Below are positions 21,179-34,500 of a stretch of DNA of 64,000 nucleotides, piece after piece. Position numbers and translations under genes: made by a program. Positions within the stretch are counted from its first letter, which is position 1. Each line of letters begins with the position of its first letter. The notes below the pieces were generated by a model, which had not been told where the DNA came from, did no database searches, and saw only the letters and a program-made list of their open reading frames with translations. This DNA comes from Acanthosoma haemorrhoidale (taxonomy: Eukaryota; Arthropoda; Insecta; Hemiptera; Acanthosomatidae): the NCBI GenBank assembly GCA_930367205.1, contig OV884011.1:85483474-85547473 (forward strand), read 5' to 3'.

Positions 21179-22742
21179 ATGTCGGAAAATAGTGGAGATG
21201 TGAAGACGGAAAATTCTGTCGACAATGTTAACAAGGTAGTCTTTTATTTAAGTTAATTTGAGCTGTATCTTTAAGTTGGCTCTAACACAGCCCCCACTCC
21301 GTGCATTGACCATGTTTGTCTTCTTTCTTCTTCGGATTGAGTACTGATTTTTTATTTATCTATAATTAGCATTTTTTATTCCACGTTTTCTAATAAAGTT
21401 TTGTGTAGGTATTTTTCCCAAGATTTTACTCTGGTCTCTGCTTATTTATGTAAATACCCCAAGCTGTAGACGCCATGTTGACCCAAAGCTAAAGCTTTTC
21501 CCTCCAATACTTCGAAATCGAAATCTAAACTTACATGTTCTATTATTAAAGATATTTTCGGATCTCATACTGAGTTCATTTCAGTATTTCAATCTATATA
21601 ATTTAGTACTCGTATTTTGATTTGATTTTTTTTTTTTTGTTTAAAGGGGGTTAGGTAGTTATACTTCTTATAACAAACAGGACGCGTTATTAAGTAACTG
21701 ACTGAGCATCAATTTCGCATCTAGGTTTTTAAGATATTCCTTATTGTTATTTATTTATTTTGTATGTAATAGTTATAATTAATTGTATTTTAATTGTGAA
21801 TTTATTTTTATTAGGAAAGTAATGAGGATGCCCCAGCAAAAAGGGGTCGGAAAGCAGGCAAGAGAGGTTCGAGCCTGGCAAGAACTATACAAGAGGGTGA
21901 AGCTACATTAAAGGTACTGAAATATCTTAATTTAAAATATATCTTGGTATATTAATTTTTATCCAGCATATTTTTATGTTATATATAATGTTTTATTAAT
22001 AAGACCTATATGACATGTTTCATTGTAGGGATTTAACAAGGATGACAATGCAACTGAAGGTCGACGGACTACACGTTCATCTATGCGTGGTTCTCTTCCT
22101 ACTCCACCTCCTGTTAAAAGAGAGAAGAAAACACCAGCAAAAGGTAAGTTAAAATGTTTGCCTGCTTCTAATTAGAATTAAGATTAAATATTAAATGTTA
22201 TTTTTCTTGGTATTGCTGAGTAAATGTTTTATTGGTGGCTTAGGTCGCGGTAGAGGACGAGGGAAGAAAGATGAAGATGAAGATATGAAGGATGAAGAAG
22301 AAGAAAAGCCAGAAAGCAGAGGAGCCAATGGCGAAGGAGAACCCTCTAAGGAATCAGAAAAACCCGAAGCGCAGTCCCCAAAAGTATACTTCTGTTCACT
22401 ACAGCTATCTTATTTTATATTGTAGTTAATTTTACACACATCACTCAATAATTCTTTATTGGTTATATTTCTATGAGTATTTAATTCAGATATTATATTT
22501 AATAGGTTGTTTTTGGTAAGTTAGTTATGTATAAATTTTGTGTATATCCCTGTTGATTATCTCATTTGTCTTAGGATGAAGACGAAGTTGAGGATTCTAA
22601 GACCAGTAATGAAGAAGGAGGTGGTGATGATGGCTCTGCATCGTCAGCTGTGGTTGAACCTGTTAACTCTGAGAACAAGCCTGAAGAGAATTCAACAGAA
22701 AACGAGGCAACTGAGCCAGCATCGCCTGCTGATGCACAGTAA
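21179..22742 (+). CDS. Small acidic nuclear protein with AT-hook-like segments (192 aa, five exons)
   Basis: Exons 21179-21235, 21815-21913, 22029-22143, 22244-22383 and 22575-22742 join with consistent phases (0, 0, 1, 0) and canonical gt/ag sites to a 192-residue protein ending in TAA. It starts MSENSGDVKTENSVDNVNK. Residues 28-36 (KRGRKAGKR) and 91-99 (GRGRGRGKK) resemble AT-hooks or basic nuclear-targeting patches. Residues 65-90 are basic with a TPPP(V) segment, a possible proline-directed phosphorylation site. The C-terminal half is highly acidic (DEDEDMKDEEEEKPES and EEGGGDDGS). The layout resembles HMGA- or HMGN-like chromatin proteins, but I do not recognise an orthologue and sequence of this composition is a weak guide. 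A nuclear, DNA- or chromatin-associated role is inference. The start is supported by cagttATC-ATG context and by the promoter just upstream. Confidence 0.82.
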
Positions 22743-23830
22743 ATATTAATCACCCTGTATGTATACTGGGGATTATATATACCTATCAAATCTTAACTAG
22801 GAATTTCACTATTAATTTATTATCTAAGTTCATAATTATATCATAAGTACCTGATATGCAGTTATATTATTTGGTTATATCTATTGTATTCAAGAACTCC
22901 AGTCATTCATCAAATTGTTGTAAAATGAGCTTCAATTATAACTGGCATATCTGTGGAGTGGATCATTATTAGAAATGTAACCTGTTGCTGTTTTTAACAA
23001 TCTTTTTGTTTTTCTATCATTAAGGTAAACGTGGTGTGTGACCCGAAAAGAAAGCCATAGAAACGCATGCATATATAAACAAACAGAAGACAATTTTATG
23101 AATGGACGGACAACTTGCGAGCAAGCTCTTGGGTTGGCTGATTAATACCAATCTGCATATTTTATCTTTTTTTTGTGTTAATTTAATTATACATATATAT
23201 TATTTATAATATATACATTGTAGTTTTACGAGGACAATTTTTTTTTTTTAAGTAGAATTTTGTGCAATTTGCAGTATCGTAGGTTTATGTATGCAAATAC
23301 ATATTCACAGTGTATGTAACTGAAGTTGTTCTTTATACTGTTATCAAATTACATCTGTCATTTGTTTAAATTTTATAAATATATATATATATTTGTAGAA
23401 ATGTTAGTTGAATGTATGTGGTTATTGCGAGATATTCATGAATTTTTTGGTACAAACATTTTTAGTTTATCCTAAAATTGCCTCAGGCATTAATTTTTGT
23501 ACAAAAGAATAATATATTTATAAGCTTACAGCAGAAATAAGCTGCTGACTTTTTAAAAGGCAGGAAAAACGTAATAATGAACACACTTGTATATAAAGTG
23601 TTCTTTTAATTGATTATTTTTTTATTTTCTCCAGACAATTTATAAATATATATATATATATATAGATTTGGTAAATCATAATTACTATTATGTGGGTTTT
23701 TTTTTAGCAACAAAACCACACTTATTTCTTTGGAAAGCGGAAAAAAATTGTCCATATTTATTTAATATTATTTGTACATATCCTGTTTTTCCAATAATTA
23801 AAACTTGATAAAAAAGAAAAGATGCCACTT
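22743..23830 (+). other. Probable 3' UTR of the AT-hook gene
   Basis: Noncoding, T-rich sequence with several (ta)n runs (23366-23391, 23642-23664). Possible polyadenylation sites include the ataatta/ttgataaaa region near 23795-23815. The true end cannot be set from sequence. Confidence 0.35.
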
Positions 23831-25230
23831 AATGATTATTATTTTCTTTAAATTTTTTGCTTCTCTTATGATTTAGGTTGTGAACCTACCCTATACTGAT
23901 AGTCTGTAAATTGAATTTAAATCATACTAGCTTTTATATATACATATATATATATATATATAGTTATTGTCAGATGTATTTTTTTTTTTAACGAATTATT
24001 CTGTTTCTTCTTTAATTAAGTGATTAAATTAGGTTTTATAACTAACGTTTTTCTGGAGGTGTCTCAAGAGAAACAATGAAGTAGTGTGTAAATAGTTAGT
24101 CATCATTATTGGAGAAATTAATAAAAAATAAAAAAAATTAAGAAAAATTTTACAAGATTGTCATTTTTAAAAATTTGTATGAAAACTGCATCTTTTAGAT
24201 GTAAAAAATCTTCACTATTTTTTTTATTATTTTTTGTAAGTAATTTATAAAATAAACTTAGTTTCAATAAGCTTGTTATTAAAGTGATGATAATATATAT
24301 TTTAATCAAGATAATAAATAGCTGTATACATAATTAAAAGATTAAGTTTCGCCAATGTTAATAGAATTTGTCATTTGTGGTTTTCATTAATTGTAGCAGA
24401 CTGTTCAAATTTTGAAAAAATAAATAAAATGTTCTTGATAATTGTTGTCATTGAATAATCTAATCGTAAGCTATGCTTATGATTTGAACTTAACCAACCA
24501 GTTATTTCCAAACCTTCTCTTTCCTTTTTGTCAGAGGGTTTATAAGGAAAAATGCTGAGGGCAGCAACAGATGTAATATAAAAATGTGCGAAGGGTGGAA
24601 GTTTGAGGAACATGTACTATAACTAATACATTCGGCGAATTACTTTGATTCTACTTCTTTAGTTCTATACATATTAGGATTGTGAATTCTGTATAGGAGG
24701 CACCAATATATGATCAAACTAAACTTCATTGTAGTAGATAGTATGTTAGGTGGTTTCACAAGTAGCAAGTATTACTTAGTCCACAGCTAACATATTTAAA
24801 TGAACCCATGTTTCTTAACATGTATGGCAGGAGGGTGCCTGCCCTCATGCCACAGGATAAGTCCAGTCCTGGGAGGTAATAATTAACTTTACCACTAAGC
24901 TAGAAATGGGTGCCTTCATGTAAATAGCCAACCCAGAGGGTAACTGGTCTTATTCAATGGCATCAAATTAAAAAGGAAGAAAAGTTTTGTTTTCATTAAG
25001 ATGACCATTGCTTAAAAAAATAATTTCTTGACTAATGACCCCCTTCCACTAAGCAATGTACGACCGGAACCTGAAATAGGGATCAATAGGTTATAGGATC
25101 CCGCCTGCTAGATCCAGTTCCACTTAATTAAAATCCCATTCCCGTGTCTTCTCTCACTCAATATTATTTTAATTAGTTGGTGGAAAGATTTTATATTTTT
25201 AACACAATTTTTCCGGTTTTTATTTTCCAG
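23831..25230. other. Intergenic, nothing coding recognised
   Basis: AT-rich with a (ta)n run at 23941-23962. The reverse complement of 24830-24930 has a tRNA-A-box-like TTAGTGGTAAAG, a weak hint of a SINE fragment. Confidence 0.35.
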
Positions 25231-25514
25231 GCTATAGCGGGGGCCTGCTGGTTATAATCGATGAGAGCAACCCGCAGCGATATCTGTTGATCGTTTGGCT
25301 TCAGTTGGCCCCGGTGGTAGTGTTTAGTTGACGTTATGTTCTGTTATGGCTGAATTTTGGGTTTTGCATTAGGCTTTCAAAGCGGGAAGTCGTTAGATAT
25401 CCGTAATGACGGATGCAATAGGACTATGTCAAGAAAAATATGCGAGGGGCTTATGTATTCCGCTGCCCGTCTTTTATTTTTAATTTTTTTTGTGAAATTC
25501 TGTCTTCCTGAATA
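25231..25514 (+). promoter_or_regulatory. 5' UTR/first-exon region of the PRRT-like gene
   Basis: A patch of raised GC and CpG (ggctatagcgggggcctg, agcaacccgcagcgat, cagttggccccggtgg) ends at the start codon 25515. An in-frame TGA lies at 25509-25511. A tattttccag at 25221-25230 could be an acceptor, in which case this is a second noncoding exon part rather than the transcription start. Confidence 0.5.
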
Positions 25515-28500
25515 ATGCTTGAAAACGTGACTGATTGGGATTATCCATTTGAAAACGGTAAGAGCATTTTTTGAAAGCTGTTCATTTTTTTTAATATCTT
25601 GTCATTAGAACCTAAATAAATTTAAGAAATACAGTTGTTTTTCAAAATATATTATATTTATTTTCATGCAATAATAATCGGCATTATCTGAAAATAAATG
25701 ACATTATAGTGTGTTTTGTCTAGCATATTTATTCCACTTGACATGACCCATAATTGTCATTGTTAACAGCCTCTAGTTATCAGTAATAATTATTTTATTA
25801 ATATTTACTGCCCAAACTTATATGAAAGTTGATTTTATGCATTGCATGTGTTAATTTTAAAAAGTGACAGCGGCAATATACTACTTGCCTTAAAAAAATA
25901 TATTTTAATGATTTCTCGTGTTTAAATTAATTACTTATGTTATACTTACTGTTGAAAAATTACAAATAACACATCTTCGCTAATAATTCACGATGTTGAA
26001 AGTGAACAGATATTAATCTGTTCCGCGTCAATTAAGTTTATGGGTATGCACTTTTGAATTTCTCAAACATTATATTATGTATCTACCTATTAATAACTTG
26101 CCGTTAATGGTGATAAATATGCAAATTATAGATTTCTTACCCCACGATTCCAATGGTTTATATACTTTTTATCATCTTAAAAATTGTAATGATAGTCACT
26201 GGTCGAAATTTATCGAGGGTATATTAGTTTAAACAAAAGGACTGGGAAATAAGTTCTGTTTGTTGACTGGCTCAAAGGTTTAAGCATGGTGCCGTCCCAA
26301 TTATTCCTATAAGCCCGAGAATCCTTGAATGTTTTTTCTATTTGCTCACTAGTTCTATAAATTGGCAGCCCACCACATTCCACATGTCAAATACAAGGGG
26401 TCATTGATTATCACAAACGATAATTTCATTAGCACAAATTCTGCTGCTAGCGAGAAAATAAAGAAAGCACTGTCTCACTGCTGATAAATTCCACCTCCTA
26501 CTCTATTATAAACTACTTGTATCCCTTTCAAAAAGTTCTTAAGAGACAGTTGTCTCATTTTTTTTTTCAAATCAAATCTTGTTTCCTCGACCGTTTCATC
26601 ACCTCCTGGCCAAAACAACAAAGTATACTAAAGCCTGCAAGCTAGGATTCGCTTCTTTTAAGCGAGAAATAATTATAAAGACCTGCAAGAATGATGCAAT
26701 TGTAAACATGGGCCTACTGGATGCTGTCTTGGCTAATGTAAATACCGCTTAAGACTGGTCAAGCACTCACTGTAATTGTAGCTTAAACCGTAACTGACTT
26801 GTAACAATCACTGACGAATTAACTTGTGAGGACAGATAGCACAACACGAATCAGATAAAACTTCCAATTCATCGAATGGGCCATCCTGAGACACATTTTT
26901 GAATGAACATCTGCATGTTTGTTACAAGAGGTATTCCCGAGTGCAGTGCCAGCCCAGCCTATACGTTTCCTGCCTAAACGGTGTCAGTTTATTTCAATGC
27001 TTAGTCTATTAGTTGTCAAAGACATTTTCGACGCCCTTAAATTTAAAATGGACCTTTACATAGACAAAAGTTAAAATATTCCATTTAATTATGTAAACAA
27101 ACAGCTCGTGTTTAGTATGAGTAGTATGCAGAAGCGAAAAATACTATCGCTTCGGCGAAAATATACCTCCTTGCTTTATACTTACCTTTTTGTAATAAAC
27201 GCTACTCAATATTACCACAACTCACCTGGGATAAAATTAAAAATAAACTTATTAGGCCTTTCAGCAACTTAGTCCATGAAAGGTCAATTTAAATTGGAAA
27301 ACCGTATTCCCTATTTTACTCAATTCGACAAGCCCATTTTTTTTCTCAAAAACAAATGTAAACGACTGAACTCAAATAAGTGTCAAATCTCGAATTTGAA
27401 ATAATTGTAAATGTTATTAAGATAATTTTTCGCTGGACCGCCCGCAGTAGCTGTTGACACTTAAGCAGTGGGAGACGGAATCAATGAAGTAACAAACGCT
27501 TCCTGCCGGGTCGTTCCAACGAAATATGGCCCCTTAGTTTCCTTCAAAGCTGTAGTTAAGTGCGAGTAGTCGCTGCCAACCGCTACCGCCGCAAGTTCCA
27601 GCGAAATAGTACCTTTACATCTAAAATACGATCAAATCCAACATCCTCTATCACATGTCGAACTACTATTAAGAATAAAATCAATATTGGTACAGTATTG
27701 TTTTTTTAATCGAGAAAGAACATACATATAATACTACTATAAACAATAAAATTTATTGAAAAATTCGAAATACATTTTAAGAGATTTTGTCTGTATTAAT
27801 AATATTTGGGTTTTAATCGAGAATAAACATACAATAAGAAAAAAATTATTTTCAGTACAGCTTTAACCACAAAATTCTTTACTCAACTTATCTAATTGTT
27901 CAATTAGAATTTATATGCATACATACATATAAAGATAACAGTACCTATTATTCTCCTTTGGATGTGTGAAAGTGGTTTTAAGTTACTAACACGCTCCAGC
28001 AAGTTTAATTCTACCTTGAAACTGATATTGTTTTGTTTTTTAAATTTCCACTGACTGTTACTCGTGTCTCAGAAGCTCCTACTCTTCTGTTTATCTTATT
28101 TTTTTAAAGAAAAATTAATACCGGCAGTAGATGTTAATCAAGGCCTTCCCGATCGAATTGTATCCCTCGAGATTGTATTCCTGATGGCTTTTCCTTGATA
28201 CCGAGTGATGTCCATGAATAACCCGTTGAAAACTAGCATGGTTTAAACTAATTATATTAATATAAATATTTTAATGTTATGTCCCAGATATTTTAATGTT
28301 ACCATCAGAAGTAACGGCAAATTGTTTTCTCTGTAGTATCAGATCCACTACAGCTAAGATGATTTTTAACTGATTGTGTTTTTAATGATTTCAATAGTTT
28401 AGGGAACACTTATGACGCAATACGTATTGTTAATACTGTATATAATCGATAATACAGTATTCGTGAGTACGTATTTAGAAAATTATAAATACATATAATA

Positions 28501-31500
28501 TTTTAAAACAGTCCGCCGTCCATTCTAAATTAAAGCTGGTACTTACCATCACATGATCCCATAAGCAACTGGTGACCGGGAACTATATTAGCCTGACATT
28601 CAAGCGGGAAATATGTTGAATGTGCTGCCTTACGAACTGATTTGCAATATCTAGATCAGTGAGGATCAGCTGGAAAGCCGATTGAGTTCTACTGATGGGG
28701 AAATTTTCCCTGATTAGGGGGAGGTATCCCGTTCTTACTAGCAGAATCACACGGGTTCGGTATAAATCAGTAACCGAATTCCAGGTACTCCTAGGGCTGA
28801 TACCAAAGGTAGGTCAACAGCCCTACAAGAAGGGGAGGGGAAGTGCAGAGAGATCGATCATTTGAACTCCCATATTCAAAATAAATATCTGATAGGTACG
28901 TTGAGATGTCGCTATGGACCATCATATCTTTCAAGAAACAGAATTAAATTGGTTGCTTCCTAGAGAGCACATATCAATTGTATCAATAGACAATAGCACA
29001 GCTTACAAGGAGAGGCAATGGTCGTGGGGTCACCGATTTCAATCTAACTTTTTTTGGTGATATTTGACACGTCTCCAATGCGTGGAGAAAAAATTATTTC
29101 CATAAAGCCATGATTGTAGCCTCCCCTTGTGGACAATTGGTTGCCTTCTCCTTCATTAGCGCTTGTGTAGTCACGTAAAATCAAAGAACACCGTTTCCAT
29201 CAACTTCAGTCGACTAAATTCAATCAACAAGATCGGCTCAGTGAGGACTCACTCCTTCATGAATGAATGAAGCCTAGCAAGATAAAAAAAAAGTTTTCAC
29301 GTATTATTTTTTAAATCAATTATGAACTACATCGAATGTTTTAAACATATAAAAACTAATGGGACGTACAAGTTAAGAAAGAACATACTTGGAGGACTCC
29401 GCGCGTTAGTTTCTTAAATCGTTGCGACAAACTCAAAAAATATGTAATTTATTTGCTGGCCACCTCGATCAGTAAGAAAACGCTTTTTACACACAACTAA
29501 AACGTTACTAAAAAAATAATGAGTTACTATGTATATTGATTTCTGCTGGAATGGCATAAATACTCATTGGTACTGTTCCCTCTTTAAACTTATTTTTTGA
29601 AATATCTCTTCATTTATTATTGCATTGCCATGTCTAACTTAGCCTTAATCATGAGAAAAAATCATAACTTACAATCTTCAAAAACGTCTGAGCTAGAACT
29701 TGAGAAATCCTAAAACTTATAGTAACAGGGCAGAATTATCATATTCCTTAATAGTAATTTAACACCTTAGCATATTTAGAAGTGCTATGGATTATAACTT
29801 TAAAATTTCAGATCTATTGAATCATTTATATCATTGCTATTACAAAAAAGACAGCCCCTAAATCCGACAAAAAAAAAAAAGAATATATTACTTACATAGT
29901 ATATACAGATCTAATTTGCATAAAATATGTAATAAGGGACTATAAGTGTCAATGAATTTGTATAAATGATCAATAATAGTTATCTATTTTTTATAACCTC
30001 TGTCCCATAAACCAAATTCTGGCAAACCCTTGAGAATCCAGAAGGTCTCTCAGAAACGTTTACTAAAAGCCTCTTTCCTTAAATCCTATCCTGTCCAATG
30101 AAAAGACACCACTCAACACAAGTCCTCCAATGTGGACTTCACAGACTTACCCTCAAAACTGTTACATCTTGAACCAGATATTTTATCCACTACACCTGCC
30201 ATAGTTTAACTTGTTTATTTACAGATCAGCTGTACACAGTTTTTATGACAATATTTAATTAGTATAACATTAACAGAATATGTAAAACTGTACTGTAATG
30301 AGTAGTCAGAAGTATTTTAGTGAGTATTTTATTGATATTCTACATACTCATAATAAAATGTTTATTTGGGTTTCCTTCAAAATGATATGTTACTTTTGTC
30401 TTTCTTACTATGGTACTTCTTATATCTAACAGAAACAGAAGAATTAGATGAAGGAAGAAGTTGGCCAGGAAGATTCTATCCATCCTGGAAAAATGTCTCT
30501 CCATCTTCCAGATTTGGGCTTATGCTTCATGCATATGGTTTTGCTGGCTCGTTTACTGTACTTGCATTCTATGCTTTCTTTTCTTTTCTCAATATCAGGT
30601 ATTCTATTATCATGTCAAAGATAATTTTTTTAAAAATTACAGACTTATATTACAAGATTCTCTAACAAATACTTATTGTTATTCAGGTCAATGATAGCAT
30701 CGAGACCATACATGTCAACCATAAATGTCTTTCTCTGTCTACTTGGTGCTTCCAGAGCCATAGGACTGTTCGTGGACCCTTATGCACTCCGTGATGTAAG
30801 TAAAATTCATAACATTACACAGGATTTAATGTGCAGTTGAAGGATAAAGTGCACTATTACCATCAAGACACAGTTGTGGATTTGAGTTTCACCATGATCA
30901 GTAATATCATTTAACAATAGGAAATCCTTTTCAAAGAGTGACTTGAAAGAATCATTTCTCTCTTGTAATTAAAATAATACATTTAGTCATTAAATCCGCC
31001 CACAGCGCTGATTTGAAAATAGGACTAAATAATAATAGCAATAAATAAATCCTTGATGCAGCAACTTATGAAGGAGCAGGGCTGGCTGAAGGTTGCTACC
31101 ATAGTTGTTAGATGGTCCCTAGGAACCAGTAGTGTAGTTGGCACTGGACTCTCAACCTTAATTATTCAAGCAAATATTAATTTATTCTCACAAGGCTGAG
31201 TGAACCACAACAAGGCCCACCCCAAAACAAAAATGTCAGGTGACCCGGAGATCAAACCAGGGTCTCCTCGGTTAGAAGCCACCATATTAACCACTCTGAA
31301 AATATAACTGTATCCAAAACAAAGCTGAGCATCATAGGTTAGTAAAATTTTGTAAATTGAAATATGATAAATTTTTCTTGAGAAATAATTGTTAAGATTA
31401 AACAAATAACTCAAAAACTGGATGACAATACCAAGATTAAATCCTATTTTCATAATTATTCTTAAGTGTTCAAAGCAATATTTTTTTGGAAATAGTAAAG

Positions 31501-34500
31501 ATGTAAATAATTTATGCTATAAGAAACAATTAGGACCTGGGACTAACAGCACTTAGCCAAATAAATTATATATGTACGATTTCAATATTTTTTTTTTGAC
31601 AGGTTATGCCAAAAGCAATGGCCGCTGCAATGTTTGATTTGGGTACGGCTTGTATAACATCAGCTTTGTGTTTAACTCACCTGGCTTTAATCCACATAGC
31701 ACAGGTAACCATGCTGCAAAATCAAACAAACATAAATTTTCAGTACTTTTTACTTTTTGGGTCCCCTTTGTCTGTTAGTGTTGCTTATTTTAATCCAGCC
31801 ACTTCTGTCCCTTGCAAGCACTTTCATCTCTTGGATGATTTCTTCCTTTTCAGTCCTAGATCTCTCTCAAGGGTGGGTTTCTAGGGGATCAGTGATTTTT
31901 TCCTTTAATTCTTCCTTGCTTTGCCAGTCCTTCCTCCTCCTCCATTTATTGACTTTGGGACATTAATTCCCTTTTTTTTTTTACTACTTATACCAAGAAG
32001 ATCCATTTTATGTTAGTATGGTTGATTTGTGTTAATATTTTTAGGATTTTATTACTTTTATAGATTGTTAATATTTTTTTTTTTTTTACAGATTACTTAA
32101 GTATAAAGCTGAATACAGCTGTATTTTATTTTTATTATGGTTCATAATATAATATAATAATTGTGTAGTATTCACTGGAGCTTCTTGTTCTATTTCCTGC
32201 TTAGGGACAACATGGGTCTCAGATTGCTGGTGAGGCATCCACCTGCAGTATTTAGTATTTAGTAGTTGTCTGCAGTATTTCCATTTTACAGAGAATCTTT
32301 TGCAAGCTAGCGAACTATTGTATCTTATCTTTATATAAGGATTGTTTCTACTCTAGTGTTGTTCATTCAATTTATGAGACTTGATTTTCTGCTTGTTAAT
32401 TCAAGAATCAACTCATTTTCCTTCATGAAGAACTACAAATATGATTCCATACCCTTGCAAAAAAATCCTTAGAGTCACTGGGAATCGAATTGATTGTAAT
32501 TAGTAGTCACATTGAACACAGCCATTAAACCATACCCATTAAATTATTAGCATGCTATATGTACGGGCATTAATGAACCTTGTGGTTGACATGCACTAAA
32601 ACAAACAAATAAAAAAAAGCCTATTAGTATTTTTTATATGTATTATGTGTATCGACTTAAAACTAGTTTAATGATTTAATATTTTCTGATTGTTTAAGTA
32701 TGCCATGGAGCAGTTTTTATCACTCACTTTTAATATAATATGAGGGGATTGGAAGAGATGGTATAATTTATGTTTTAAATAACACCAATGTTTGTTTCTC
32801 TCTACAACCTTGAAGAGAAACAAATGTTGGTGTCATTCAAAACCTAAATTACCATTAAGTTAATTAGATTGTTTTAATATACATAACATGAAATATATAT
32901 ACATCTTATATAAATTTATAAAACTGTTTTTAAATAGGTGAAGATGAAGCTGAAGCCATTTACTAGCAAAACATTTATAAGCGTTGGTATCACTTTGCAT
33001 CTCTCCTGTCTTCTTGGGATTGACATATCAAGTGCTCTTCAACCTCTGTTCTCGTCAGTAAGTATCAAGTATCGTCAGTATTTCCACACTCCACATTTCC
33101 ACTCAAGCTAAAAAACTGCTGTTTAGTCTAATAGATAGTTCAATAAATTAAACCTAAAAAGATGAAACACTATATACTAAAAATAAATTGTTATTTTATG
33201 ATATTAAGGCTGTTTTAATTACCTAACTATTAAATGGTAGGTATAAACATGCAGTGACTATCCCCTGGAGGGGTAGATTAAAAGATTTGGATGATCTTAA
33301 GATTGGAGACTGCTTCTCTACACCTAACAGCACAAAATAATTAAAACACGGAAAAGGAAAACAGAAGATATAATAAAAAAAATTCTGATATTTCATAACC
33401 TTTTATTTTTCATTTTATGGCATGTTTTGAAACTACAGCAGTTAACACAAAACCAAGTTCGTGCACTCTCACATTTTCTATATTTATAGTACTTGTTCAT
33501 AATACTGGCTTGTAATTGTTACTGCACTAGAATCTGCTTTTGTTACTTGTTTCTTCTAGTTCCCAAGGGACTGACCGAACTCCGACCAGTTGCTTTATAT
33601 ACTGTAAGGAAAACATGAAATGTTAAAGCAGAAGTGGTTATGTCCTTAATTGGAGTTTGATAAGTACATGGTTTATTTGACCAAACAGTAAAAAATTTAA
33701 CAATTTACAGTTTAAAAGGGATTTTAAAACAAATTGTATTTTGGAGTTTTATCACTTCTGCTGTAACGCCTGAACATTAGCACATATTCAACTATATTGC
33801 ACTTTAATAGGTGTTGAAAATCATCATCGAAACAATATTTCTTTTGTGGGGCTTGACTATATGTGGAGTATTTCTTTGTGCCACCCATCATGCTCTAACA
33901 GTTCTTCGATCGATGCCATCTTCAATGCTCGACAGAGACTTGGATCCAAATTATAAAGGTATGTTCATTTTATTTCAAAATATAATTAATTAAGGTATAT
34001 AACATCAGTAAATAATGGTAAACTATATCTACCCTTCAGGCAATTACAATCCATCAATAACCAGTGATCTCGCTATTTTTTCCCTCCATCATAGCTAAGG
34101 TTTAACCGACTGAAATGTTGTTACATCAAATTATGAAATAAAATTTATTTTTTAACTGTAACGAACTAAATATTTCTTAATTAATGATTGTGCGGATATC
34201 AATGACCATTGTGGTTGACGTATTTTAAAACAACAAAGAAATAAATTTGTGACTTGTGTTTTAATTGTAAAAATCTAAATTTGTGAATTTGAAAAGATTG
34301 TGACAAGAACTATTTTTAAAAACCAAAACTGTTTTGTTTTAAACGACACTTTTTGTTGAAAAACTACTTTCAACAAAAAAAATAAAAATAAATCATTTAA
34401 CTACCCTAATGAAACGTTTACTATTGTTTGCTCTCAAAACTTTATTTTTTAGTTCTTAAGTTTAAATATCCCATATTAATTTAAATATGTTGTTATAAAG

